A stretch of DNA of 40,937 bases from positions 1 through 40,937 of the IMG/VR virus record IMGVR_UViG_3300028372_000231. One strand, written 5' to 3'. The DNA comes from a virus. Below the pieces are notes generated by a model that searched no databases, had not been told where the DNA came from, and saw only the letters and a list, made by a program, of their open reading frames with translations. The stretch's first letter is position 1. Every line of letters begins with the position of its first letter. This document shows positions 25,044 to 31,727 of this stretch, one piece after another. The position numbers were made by a program, and so were the translations under genes.

Positions 25044-25138
25044 GCATCCACAAGCTCCCTTGGTGTCTATCATCTGAAATGGTGACAAACCCTCGCGCCA
25101 ATGGAGGTCAATCGACGGTCGAATAGCCGGTGGATAGC
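25044..25138 (+). ncRNA. Structured segment closed by GCATCCAC/GTGGATAGC
   Basis: 95 nt closed by 8 bp with one bulged A. It contains TCATC/GGTGA around TGAAAT, which reads as U33 plus anticodon GAA (Phe) plus A37 in a 6-nt loop. A T-loop-like TCGAATA lies near the 3' side but is one base short of consensus. It is possibly a degraded tRNA-Phe. Confidence 0.35.
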
Positions 25139-25146
25139 AGAGGTAT

Positions 25147-25212
25147 GTCAGAAGCGCATGTGGCCACACGGTAGCGATGCTGCGGCATAGGGTTCGATCC
25201 CCTCTTCTGGCA
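25147..25212 (+). tRNA. Short tRNA-like gene without a normal anticodon arm
   Basis: Acceptor GTCAGAA/TTCTGGC (one wobble), discriminator A, T arm AGGG-TTCGATC-CCCT. Only 66 nt. GCAT/ATGC encloses a 17-nt loop containing the palindrome TGGCCA, leaving 7 nt before the T arm, so either the D or the anticodon arm is missing. It is probably non-canonical or decayed. Confidence 0.4.
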
Positions 25213-25240
25213 CTGTATTAAGATTTCTGATGAGGCAGAC

Positions 25241-25516
25241 ATGTTTGACGTTGTGAATGCTATCTTTGAATGCGGCGGCGCAGTCATCCTTTGGATGAAT
25301 GTGCACCGTCTCTATCAAGATAAGAAAGTAAGTGGTGTTAGTATTGCTCCGTTCGTGTTTTACGCGGCATGGGGCATCTGGAATCCATTCTACTATCAGA
25401 ATCTTGGCCAGACTCTTTCAGCGATTGCCGGAATTGGCGTCCTGTTGGCCAACCTCGCGTGGTTGGCGTTGTTCTTCTGGTATAAGTTCAACCCACCAGA
25501 GTGTGAAGAGTCTTAA
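25241..25516 (+). CDS. PQ-loop / SemiSWEET-like small membrane protein
   Basis: 91 residues with three predicted transmembrane helices (about 5-22, 34-52 and 60-82) and a Trp- and Tyr-rich middle. The segment RLYQDKKVSGVSIAPF resembles the helix 1-2 connection of SemiSWEET/PQ-loop proteins, and three helices is the SemiSWEET size. Bacterial SemiSWEETs dimerise to carry sugars, but no sugar-binding residue set was verified here. ATG 25241 follows GAGG. It lies alone between tRNA-like genes. Family call moderate, function unknown. Confidence 0.62.
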   Translation: MFDVVNAIFECGGAVILWMNVHRLYQDKKVSGVSIAPFVFYAAWGIWNPFYYQNLGQTLSAIAGIGVLLANLAWLALFFWYKFNPPECEES

Positions 25517-25521
25517 TCGAC

Positions 25522-25636
25522 GGCGTGTTCCCAAGTGAAGCCTGCTCACAGTGCGCAATGTGAATAGGGAGTAACTTCGGAGGGGAGTGCTCGGTTTGGC
25601 CACTGAGTTAAGGAGGTTCGAGTCCTACTCACGCCA
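25522..25636 (+). tRNA. tRNA-like gene with enlarged D loop
   Basis: Acceptor GGCGTG/CACGCC, discriminator A, T arm GGAGG-TTCGAGT-CCTAC (one mismatch). The opening TTCCCAAGTG and later AGGGAG look like a class II D arm, but the loop is interrupted by the hairpin TCACA/TGTGA with 8-nt loop GTGCGCAA. CTCGGT/ACTGAG encloses six bases (TTGGCC) at the anticodon position, followed by a 4-nt variable loop. 115 nt in all; identity is not assignable. Confidence 0.45.
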
Positions 25637-25674
25637 CTTATAGCCTAAGTCCCAAGGGATATGGCTACTGATCG

Positions 25675-25701
25675 GCACCCGAAAGGGTGCAATTTTATTT
25701 T
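25675..25701 (+). terminator. Intrinsic terminator of the RNA cluster
   Basis: GCACCC pairs with GGGTGC around a GAAA tetraloop, followed by a T-rich tract (AATTTTATTTT). It closes the tRNA/tmRNA cluster. Confidence 0.9.
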
Positions 25702-25714
25702 GAACTTGAGTTCA
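25701..25714. promoter_or_regulatory. Palindrome TGAACTTGAGTTCA after the cluster terminator
   Basis: Family copy (16 bp symmetrical with flanking T and A) directly after the terminator T-run and just before the AAGGAA of the next gene. Confidence 0.6.
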
Positions 25715-25727
25715 AGGAATCCTGATA

Positions 25728-26135
25728 ATGAGTGACACTGGTAAGAAATGGACTCAACCAATCACGTCAGTGCTGAAATGGACAGGAAACCTTCTGGCGG
25801 ATGCGTTGATCAAGATGGCGCCACCTCCGGTTAGAGGTGTCCTGACTAGGTACAGTTGTGAACTGGCTGATCCATCTTATAAATGGAACATGTCTTACAC
25901 CTTCTACACACTCACGATTTACGACCGTGAGTTTTATTTAGCGGGTTGGTCTTCCAGTCAGGCTGGCGGGACCGTCTTGAAAGTTGATGACATGATTGAA
26001 TCAATCGCTAAAATCCTGGCCCATGAAGTCGACTTATCTCTTGAAGAGTGTCACCTTGGGCGTATAACGAGTGATGACTTGATGGAGTTTAGAAAGGAGC
26101 TTGTATGTCTGAGAGACCCGATTCAAAGAGAGTAG
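25728..26135 (+). CDS. Hypothetical protein
   Basis: 135 residues, first gene after the RNA cluster, preceded by the palindrome and AAGGAA. The N-terminal third is helical and hydrophobic (SVLKWTGNLLADALIKMAPPP) but not a clear membrane span. The middle has alternating strands (YTFYTLTIYDREFYLAGWSS), and the C-terminus is helical with Cys108 and Cys127. No family is recognised. It overlaps the next gene by 31 nt. Confidence 0.7.
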   Translation: MSDTGKKWTQPITSVLKWTGNLLADALIKMAPPPVRGVLTRYSCELADPSYKWNMSYTFYTLTIYDREFYLAGWSSSQAGGTVLKVDDMIESIAKILAHEVDLSLEECHLGRITSDDLMEFRKELVCLRDPIQRE

Positions 26136-26353
26136 TTCAAGAGGCACTGTCTGAACACGGTGTTGATGAAGGGGATGTCTACTTCCCCTCATATGAGAAC
26201 AAGGTGCACGTTTACAAGCTGGGGTTCGAGTTCTACCCGGTTGAGGAAATTTTCAAGGTTGAAAGCTTTGAAGAGATGGAGGAGGTGCGCAAGAAGATGG
26301 GCGCCGATTCAGTGAGGGCGAACATCTGCGGGACCGCAATTTTCTCGTATTGA
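26105..26353 (+). CDS. Hypothetical small acidic protein
   Basis: 82 residues with AAAGGAG 6 nt before ATG 26105. The sequence is acidic with a strand-rich middle (VYFPSYENKVHVYKLGFEFYPVEEIFKV) and one helix after it (FEEMEEVRKKMG). It has no membrane segment or Cys cluster. Overlap with the preceding gene suggests coupled translation. Function is unknown. Confidence 0.68.
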   Translation: MSERPDSKRVVQEALSEHGVDEGDVYFPSYENKVHVYKLGFEFYPVEEIFKVESFEEMEEVRKKMGADSVRANICGTAIFSY

Positions 26354-26356
26354 GCC

Positions 26357-26397
26357 GGAACAATTCTAGCCTAACGGCATTGTATAAGTACAAGGAG
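26357..26397 (+). promoter_or_regulatory. Conserved GGAACAATT...GGCATTGTATAAG block, copy 4
   Basis: Begins 4 nt after the previous stop codon and ends in the AAGGAG binding site of the guanylate kinase gene. It matches copy 3 over GGAACAATT and GGCATTGTATAAGTACA, with a 10-nt instead of 11-nt variable stretch. Confidence 0.6.
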
Positions 26398-26402
26398 AGA
26401 GC

Positions 26403-26978
26403 ATGTATGAAATCCTGTTGCTGTCTGGGGTATCGGGTGTAGGTAAGACTTCTATCGCCAACTGGGTGGTTAAATCATCCAGGGATATAGTAGAGGCAGT
26501 GAGCCACACTACTCGCGCACCACGAGAAGGTGAAGTGGATGGAGAGGATTACTACTTCATCTCCGAAGAGGACTTCGCAGAGATGTCCATGGCTGGTCAG
26601 TTTTTGGAGACCACTGAGTATCGTGGCAACCACTACGGCTACACCTATGACACCTTCACCCGTCCGATGGATGAGGGCAAGCAGATAGTCTGCGTGGTCG
26701 ACACTGAAGGTGTCCGACAAATTCGTGAGAACTTCGGAGACGACATTGTATGCGCCATAAGGGTTATGTGCCCCGGTGGGGCAATAGAACTTCGTAAGCG
26801 GCTTCTGGAGCGCCATGGTGACGATGTTGAGAAGGTTGACGCCCGTCTTAACAGTCTCGAAGGCGAACAAGATGAACTGAATTCGATCAGGTATCAGGGC
26901 GTCGTACTGAATCGGTACGGCTTCGCGCACACCGCAACGAGTGACGTATTGGCGTTCTTCAACCGTAAAGTAGTATGA
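26403..26978 (+). CDS. gmk: Guanylate kinase-like nucleotide kinase
   Basis: 191 residues, close to bacterial Gmk (about 207). P-loop GVSGVGKT at 9-16; the GMP-binding signature follows as SHTTRAPREGEVDGEDYYF with the expected Ser, Arg and Tyr residues; ENDFAE-type and NHYGYTYDT segments of the family are present. It would phosphorylate GMP/dGMP to the diphosphate, supporting dGTP supply. AAGGAG precedes ATG, and the stop overlaps the next gene through ATGA. The enzyme call is strong, based on several family motifs. Confidence 0.87.
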   Translation: MYEILLLSGVSGVGKTSIANWVVKSSRDIVEAVSHTTRAPREGEVDGEDYYFISEEDFAEMSMAGQFLETTEYRGNHYGYTYDTFTRPMDEGKQIVCVVDTEGVRQIRENFGDDIVCAIRVMCPGGAIELRKRLLERHGDDVEKVDARLNSLEGEQDELNSIRYQGVVLNRYGFAHTATSDVLAFFNRKVV

Positions 26979-27133
26979 CTGAAGAGTGTGAGCCATCTGA
27001 CGGCTTCTACAATGAGAGCCATCCTGAGTGCCAAGAGTGTGACAGGCGACACCGCAACATGTGCAAGATTTTTGCGGTTGAACTTGAGCATAAAGATGTT
27101 GAGGACGTGATTGAATCTGATGAAGAGGAGTGA
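26975..27133 (+). CDS. Small Cys-containing acidic protein, 52 residues
   Basis: Starts in an ATGA overlap with the kinase stop. Four Cys (5, 19, 22, 30) including C-x2-C, with His16 and His26 nearby, could bind one zinc ion. The last 15 residues are very acidic (DVEDVIESDEEE). It ends in a GTGA-like junction with the next gene, fitting an operon. No family is recognised. Confidence 0.6.
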   Translation: MTEECEPSDGFYNESHPECQECDRRHRNMCKIFAVELEHKDVEDVIESDEEE

Positions 27134-27135
27134 TC

Positions 27136-27567
27136 GTGCCAAGATTCCCTGTACCACTTGCCGACACGCTTAGGCAAGAATTTCCCCGGTTGAGGACCAC
27201 CTATGAAGACCCGGTTGACCAGGGATTTAAGTTTGCGACTCATGATCGTGCATGTCTGACCATGGACCCGTCGTTGATGAAGCTGAACAGCTCAACCGAG
27301 TTTGGGTTTTTTGTAAACCTGATTCGGGCGGCGATGGAGTTTATGGAGGAGGAAGAGTTCCTGTCAACTCGCATGTCCTACGACATGGTGAAGCTTGTGG
27401 CCCGAGTTCAAGAAGAGTTGAATTCCGAGAGGCTAGGGCGCAAGCAAGTTGAGAAGGAGCTTGAAGAAGTTCGTACTGAACTGAATGAGCTTAAGATTCG
27501 CTACGATGAAAGAAGCAAGGGTAGTGAGCAAACGCTGAATATAAATTTAAGGAGCGATGATAAATGA
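27136..27567 (+). CDS. Hypothetical coiled-coil protein upstream of DNA polymerase
   Basis: 143 residues from GTG 27136, preferred because GAGGAG lies 6 nt upstream; GTG 27130 is too close to that site. The N-terminal half has DPVDQGFKFATHDRACLTMDPSLMK. Residues about 85-130 are a strong coiled coil (VARVQEELNSERLGRKQVEK...). It ends in an ATGA overlap with the polymerase gene, so translation is probably coupled. It may be a polymerase-associated factor, but that is context only. Confidence 0.68.
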   Translation: MPRFPVPLADTLRQEFPRLRTTYEDPVDQGFKFATHDRACLTMDPSLMKLNSSTEFGFFVNLIRAAMEFMEEEEFLSTRMSYDMVKLVARVQEELNSERLGRKQVEKELEEVRTELNELKIRYDERSKGSEQTLNINLRSDDK

Positions 27568-30500
27568 AGTTATGGTCGATTCAGAATTACACGACCTATT
27601 CTATCAATTCTGGGGTAATGAACCCTGGAGACTGGGCGAAGCAAGCTGCTGAACTTGGGTACAAAACACTGGGAGTGAGCGACAAACAAACCCTTGGCGG
27701 GTTGCTCCAATTCCAGAAGGCGTGTCAGAAGAATGACATCAAGCCTGTACTCGGCGGCGAGTTCGCAATTACTCCGGACCTCGACATTCGGGAGAAGGAT
27801 AAGAAAGAGAACGTCGAAGGTGTACTCCTACTGTACGCCAAGAATGAAGAAGGTTTGAAGCACCTGATTCAACTCAACAACGTGAGCGTCAACCGCGATG
27901 ACGGCGGCGCGTTCTACTTCATGCCCCGGCTGGACATCGATGCCATTCGAGAGCGTGCTGAAGGACTCATCTGTGTTGTACCGGTGGAGGACGGTTGGGG
28001 TCGCAAGACCAAGCCTAACACCACTGAACTGGATGAGCTTCACAAGATTGTAGAGTTGAACGAAATCTTCGGTGAAGACCTTTACCTGGGAATCAATCCA
28101 CTGTCGGAGAACCGACCTGCGCGACTGAAGAACAAATCCATTACTCGTTCTTCCGCGCTGGATTCCATCAAGAAAGTCTTCACATTCAACGCCCATTACC
28201 ACCAAGAGGGATACGACCACTTGTACGATGTGGTTCGGGGGATGGATGGGGGAAGAATCAAAGACAACCTTCCACGGCGCGTAAGCCAAGGGTTCCTACC
28301 TACGCTGGAGGAAGTGAAAGAATCCATTTCACAAAAACACAACTACATTGAAGAAGGTGTCCTCCAGGAATGTCTGGAGAATCTCGACGAGGTTGCTGAG
28401 AAGTGCAACGCTGAGATTGAAACCGGTAAGTACATGATGCCCAAGGCTGAGCTACAGACTGGCTCACTCAAGGGTGACATCCTTAAGTTTATCGGTGAAG
28501 GATTCCTCAAGAAGATATGCCCCACTTTGAACCTGAGTTCAAACTTGGCGAGCATCCTTCAACTTGAGGAGTTGCTGTCTGAGCAGGACTTGCTCGACGA
28601 GCGGCCTCACGAGCACGTGGCGAAGGAGGAAGACCCTTCGACACTGCTACCCTTGACTGAGTATGTCGAACGCCTCAAGCACGAGGTGAAGATCATCGAG
28701 GAGCTTGGGTACCTTGACTACTTCCACATCATTCGAGACGTGTGCAGGCACGTTGACGAGGTTGGGTTGGGTCGAGGGTACGCTCGTGGCTCTGCGGCAG
28801 GCAGTCTTGTTTCATACCTGCTCGACATCACGAGGGTTGACCCTCTTCGGCACGGACTGATCTTTGAGCGTTTTCTGAACCCCGACCGTAATGACCTTCC
28901 TGATATTGACCTCGACTTTAGTGTTGAGGCAAGAGATGAGGTCAAGAGGTATTGCAGGGAGCGCTGGGGAGAGGAACATGTACTCTCCATCGGAACCTAT
29001 GGGCGTCTGAAGGTGGTTAGCGCCATCAAGAATATCGCTCGGTCAAATGGGTATGCTGTCCCCTCGGTTGACGCCAAAGGCAACACCACTCATGTGCAGT
29101 ACAGTTACGCACGTCTGAATGACATTCTGTCCAATACACATGCGAAGGCTACTTCTCGTGGCCGTGAAGAACTCGTAGAACGTCTTGATGAGAATGACAA
29201 GTTCCAGCAGTTCTACCAGAAGCACGAGTACTGGATTGAAAATGTAGTGATGCCCTTGATGGAGACCATTACAGGGACAGGGGTTCACGCCGCTGGTACA
29301 CTCATCACTCGTGAACCATGGTTCGACTGCATCCCGGTCAACTACCATGCGACCAAGGGTGTGGTTACTCAGTGGAAGGATAGAGACTGCGAGGCGGCTG
29401 GACACCCTAAGTTTGACTTCCTGACGGTTGATGGTGTGTCGATTGTTGACCGCGCCAAGCAACTTATCAAGGCTCGACAGGGGGTGGAGTACCCGCCACT
29501 CGAAGAGATCCCGTTGAATGACTCGAAGACTCTTGAACTCTTCACCAAGGTGAAGACAAAGGGTATCTTCCAGTTCAACACATGGTCTCAGCGTAAGTAC
29601 TTGAGGCAACTCAAACCTACGACATTTGATGAGCTTGTGGCGGCTGTTGCTCTGGTTCGTCCTGGCCCGATGGCTGTGGATGCCCACATTGACTTTGCTG
29701 ATATCAAGCATGGTCGAAAGAAGGCTGAGTACGACCATGCTGACCTCAGACCAATTCTAGGCGAGACTCATGGCCTGATTGTTTATCAGGAACAAATCAT
29801 GAAGATCGTTCAGGCTATCGGAGGTCTCACTCCATCCGAAGCGGATTACGTCCGTAAGGCATGTGGTAAGAAGAAGATCGATGAGATGCGCAAGTGGCAC
29901 AGCGTGTTTGTCGAGGGTGGTCTGAAGAACGGGTATGATAAGGAATTGCTCGACAAGCTGTGGGGCAAGATTGTTGAGTTCGCTGAGTACGGGTTCAACA
30001 AATCTCATGCCGTTGCGTACACACTTCTTAGTTACGTCCAAGCCTTTATCAAGGTTCGGGAACCTCTGGAAGCATGGTGCGCTGTCCTGAAGTATTCGTC
30101 TGACGACGACTCGAGGGATAACTCCGCGATGAAGATGAAGTATCTCCTCAAGGAGAACGACATTGAAATCGTGTACCCGAATATCTTTGGCTACGCTCCG
30201 GACTTCGAGCCGGTGCCCGGTCGTAACGCCATCTTCTGGCCGCTACAGCGGATCAAAGGAATTGGCCCGTCCGTAGTTGAAGAACTATGCAAAGAAGACC
30301 GTCGCTCCTTCGACTCATTGGAGGAGATGATTGAGACAGTGGAAACACGGCGCGTCCACAAGGGTGTTGTATCAAAGTTGATTCAGTCTGGGTTCTTTGA
30401 CCCACTGGGTGAGCCTTGGGAAGTCGCCGAACAGTACTTCGGAATCCGAGATGAAAACGGACGAAGAGATGATGGAATCCCATTCGACTTAGCCCATCGC

Positions 30501-30956
30501 AATAGTTTCAGGTGGTACACCGTCCGCAATGAGCGGTACGGAATGATCATCAAGCCATGGAAAGAGGTTGCGCCGTTCCATAAGAACGTGGAGACCTATA
30601 CTGGCGACGCGATGGTGAAGAACAAGAAGAAAGGGGAGAAGGTTTTCATCGGCGGTTACGTGGAGAAGATCTACTACCGCAAGACGAAGTACGGGAACTG
30701 GTACGCTTCATTGACACTGGTGGATGCTGGAGAGGAACACGAGGTCCGTATGTGGCCTGGGTTCTTTGAGAGTCGAAGGCTTTTTGAGCCTGATGACAAC
30801 GGTCAGATCCATCGTCCGTGGCGTGGCCAGTTGATTGAAGTGACTGGAGTAGTGGATTTTTGGAACGGGCGTGCTCAGGTCTCGATGGGTAGCAGTGGTT
30901 GCTACTGTCGTGTTGTCTGGGATCCCATTGATTTCATTGAACTGAAGGAAAGCTGA
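27564..30956 (+). CDS. dnaE: DNA polymerase III alpha subunit (C-family, DnaE-like)
   Basis: 1130 residues, the size of bacterial DnaE. Domains in order: a PHP-like N-terminus (ELGYKTLGVSDKQTLGGLLQF... IKPVLGGEF), then the C-family palm with PDIDLDF (Asp447, Asp449, Asp451), GRGYARGSAAGSLVSYLL before it, the QEQIM and GFNKSHAVAYTLLSY motifs, a helix-hairpin-helix region, and a C-terminal OB fold (VFIGGYVEKIYYRK...YASLTLVDAG). It is the replicative polymerase. The PHP metal site looks lost: where DnaE has His-x-His near the start, this has SIQNYTTYS. AAGGAG precedes ATG. Confidence 0.93.
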   Translation: MKLWSIQNYTTYSINSGVMNPGDWAKQAAELGYKTLGVSDKQTLGGLLQFQKACQKNDIKPVLGGEFAITPDLDIREKDKKENVEGVLLLYAKNEEGLKHLIQLNNVSVNRDDGGAFYFMPRLDIDAIRERAEGLICVVPVEDGWGRKTKPNTTELDELHKIVELNEIFGEDLYLGINPLSENRPARLKNKSITRSSALDSIKKVFTFNAHYHQEGYDHLYDVVRGMDGGRIKDNLPRRVSQGFLPTLEEVKESISQKHNYIEEGVLQECLENLDEVAEKCNAEIETGKYMMPKAELQTGSLKGDILKFIGEGFLKKICPTLNLSSNLASILQLEELLSEQDLLDERPHEHVAKEEDPSTLLPLTEYVERLKHEVKIIEELGYLDYFHIIRDVCRHVDEVGLGRGYARGSAAGSLVSYLLDITRVDPLRHGLIFERFLNPDRNDLPDIDLDFSVEARDEVKRYCRERWGEEHVLSIGTYGRLKVVSAIKNIARSNGYAVPSVDAKGNTTHVQYSYARLNDILSNTHAKATSRGREELVERLDENDKFQQFYQKHEYWIENVVMPLMETITGTGVHAAGTLITREPWFDCIPVNYHATKGVVTQWKDRDCEAAGHPKFDFLTVDGVSIVDRAKQLIKARQGVEYPPLEEIPLNDSKTLELFTKVKTKGIFQFNTWSQRKYLRQLKPTTFDELVAAVALVRPGPMAVDAHIDFADIKHGRKKAEYDHADLRPILGETHGLIVYQEQIMKIVQAIGGLTPSEADYVRKACGKKKIDEMRKWHSVFVEGGLKNGYDKELLDKLWGKIVEFAEYGFNKSHAVAYTLLSYVQAFIKVREPLEAWCAVLKYSSDDDSRDNSAMKMKYLLKENDIEIVYPNIFGYAPDFEPVPGRNAIFWPLQRIKGIGPSVVEELCKEDRRSFDSLEEMIETVETRRVHKGVVSKLIQSGFFDPLGEPWEVAEQYFGIRDENGRRDDGIPFDLAHRNSFRWYTVRNERYGMIIKPWKEVAPFHKNVETYTGDAMVKNKKKGEKVFIGGYVEKIYYRKTKYGNWYASLTLVDAGEEHEVRMWPGFFESRRLFEPDDNGQIHRPWRGQLIEVTGVVDFWNGRAQVSMGSSGCYCRVVWDPIDFIELKES
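28528..28541. repeat. In-gene palindrome copy TGAACCTGAGTTCA
   Basis: Family copy inside the polymerase gene, here in a different codon register (T-L-N-L-S-S-N). Confidence 0.55.
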
Positions 30957-30959
30957 GAA

Positions 30960-31643
30960 ATGGCAAAAGTATTGTTTGAAGTACCTGAAGTTGTTCTCGA
31001 CCTAGACGAAGGCGAACGTGGTGTTGCCATGATGGAGCACCTCACTGACGCCATCGACCATGGTGACCAAGGAATCCTACTGGCAGACCTTGACGGTCAA
31101 CTCCCCGAAGCCCTTCTGGATGCGATGGATATCGTGCTGGAGGACGACGGCGAGGCCAAGCAGGTGAACCTGAGTTCAATTCTGGACGCCCTTTCACTTG
31201 TTGAGCACGACCCAGTTCCGGTGTTCAAGCTTCTGCTGAAGGTCCGGCACGGTGTCGGCAATCTCGCGTACTCCCTTGAGGAGTATTTCAAGAAGACTGA
31301 GGACGAGTTCCGAATCTGGCGCTCGGAGCAAGAAGCGTTGTACGCACAGAAAGACAACCCAGAGAACCCCCTTGTGAAAAAGGGGTCCAAGATTACCGGG
31401 AAGTCTATCGATGCAGAAGTCCGGACCCAGCCTGAGTACGAGAAGTACAAGGCTGAAATCGCCGAGACGGAAACCCGCAAGAATATGTTGTGGACCGCTC
31501 GTGGCACAGTGGACAAGGCAATCGAAATCGCTCGCCTGATGGTGGGCAACCAAGCTTCTATCTATGAAGCGAGTCGCAAGCTCCAAGAGGACGGCGGCGA
31601 CATTGAGGAAGTTGCGGATCAAGGTGGATTCCACCTGAAGTAA
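30960..31643 (+). CDS. Hypothetical protein, possible UvsY-like recombination mediator
   Basis: 227 residues, preceded by AAGGAAAG. The N-terminal ~90 residues are acidic and helical. The C-terminal part has KGSKITGKSIDAEVRTQPEYEKYKAE followed by a helical ARGTVDKAIEIARLM segment, weakly reminiscent of the UvsY pattern (short conserved acidic-basic motif, then helices). Position between polymerase and SSB/RecA genes, as in T4-type recombination clusters, supports a mediator that loads RecA on SSB-coated DNA. The resemblance is low and the call is tentative. Confidence 0.72.
   Translation: MAKVLFEVPEVVLDLDEGERGVAMMEHLTDAIDHGDQGILLADLDGQLPEALLDAMDIVLEDDGEAKQVNLSSILDALSLVEHDPVPVFKLLLKVRHGVGNLAYSLEEYFKKTEDEFRIWRSEQEALYAQKDNPENPLVKKGSKITGKSIDAEVRTQPEYEKYKAEIAETETRKNMLWTARGTVDKAIEIARLMVGNQASIYEASRKLQEDGGDIEEVADQGGFHLK
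31165..31178. repeat. In-gene palindrome copy TGAACCTGAGTTCA
   Basis: Family copy inside the gene before SSB, read as V-N-L-S-S-I. Confidence 0.5.
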
Positions 31644-31656
31644 ACAACTTCGCTTT

Positions 31657-31685
31657 ATGAAATTCAAATCGTGATTTGGTATACT
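31657..31685 (+). promoter_or_regulatory. Possible extended -10 promoter with overlapping palindrome before SSB
   Basis: TGGTATACT (31677-31685) fits an extended -10 element; the -35 (ATGAAA) is poor. The palindrome CAAATC-GT-GATTTG at 31665-31678 covers the spacer, as a repressor site would. It sits in the 84-nt gap before the SSB gene. Confidence 0.4.
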
Positions 31686-31727
31686 CTGCCAACGATGACA
31701 CAGAACTGAGCAAGAAAGGAAAGAGAA

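Noticed and set aside
23218-25636. Group I introns or archaeal-type introns in the tRNA-like genes
   Set aside because: The extra segments are 10-40 nt, far too short for group I introns, and bulge-helix-bulge processing is not known in phage or bacterial hosts.
23218-25636. CRISPR array suggested by repeated GGTTCGAGTCC segments
   Set aside because: The repeats are T arms, each followed by a gene-specific acceptor complementary to an upstream acceptor; spacing is irregular.
23130-25727. Attachment site or integrase-related signal at the tRNA cluster
   Set aside because: No integrase gene, core duplication or excisionase is visible in the window, and phage tRNA clusters need no such explanation.
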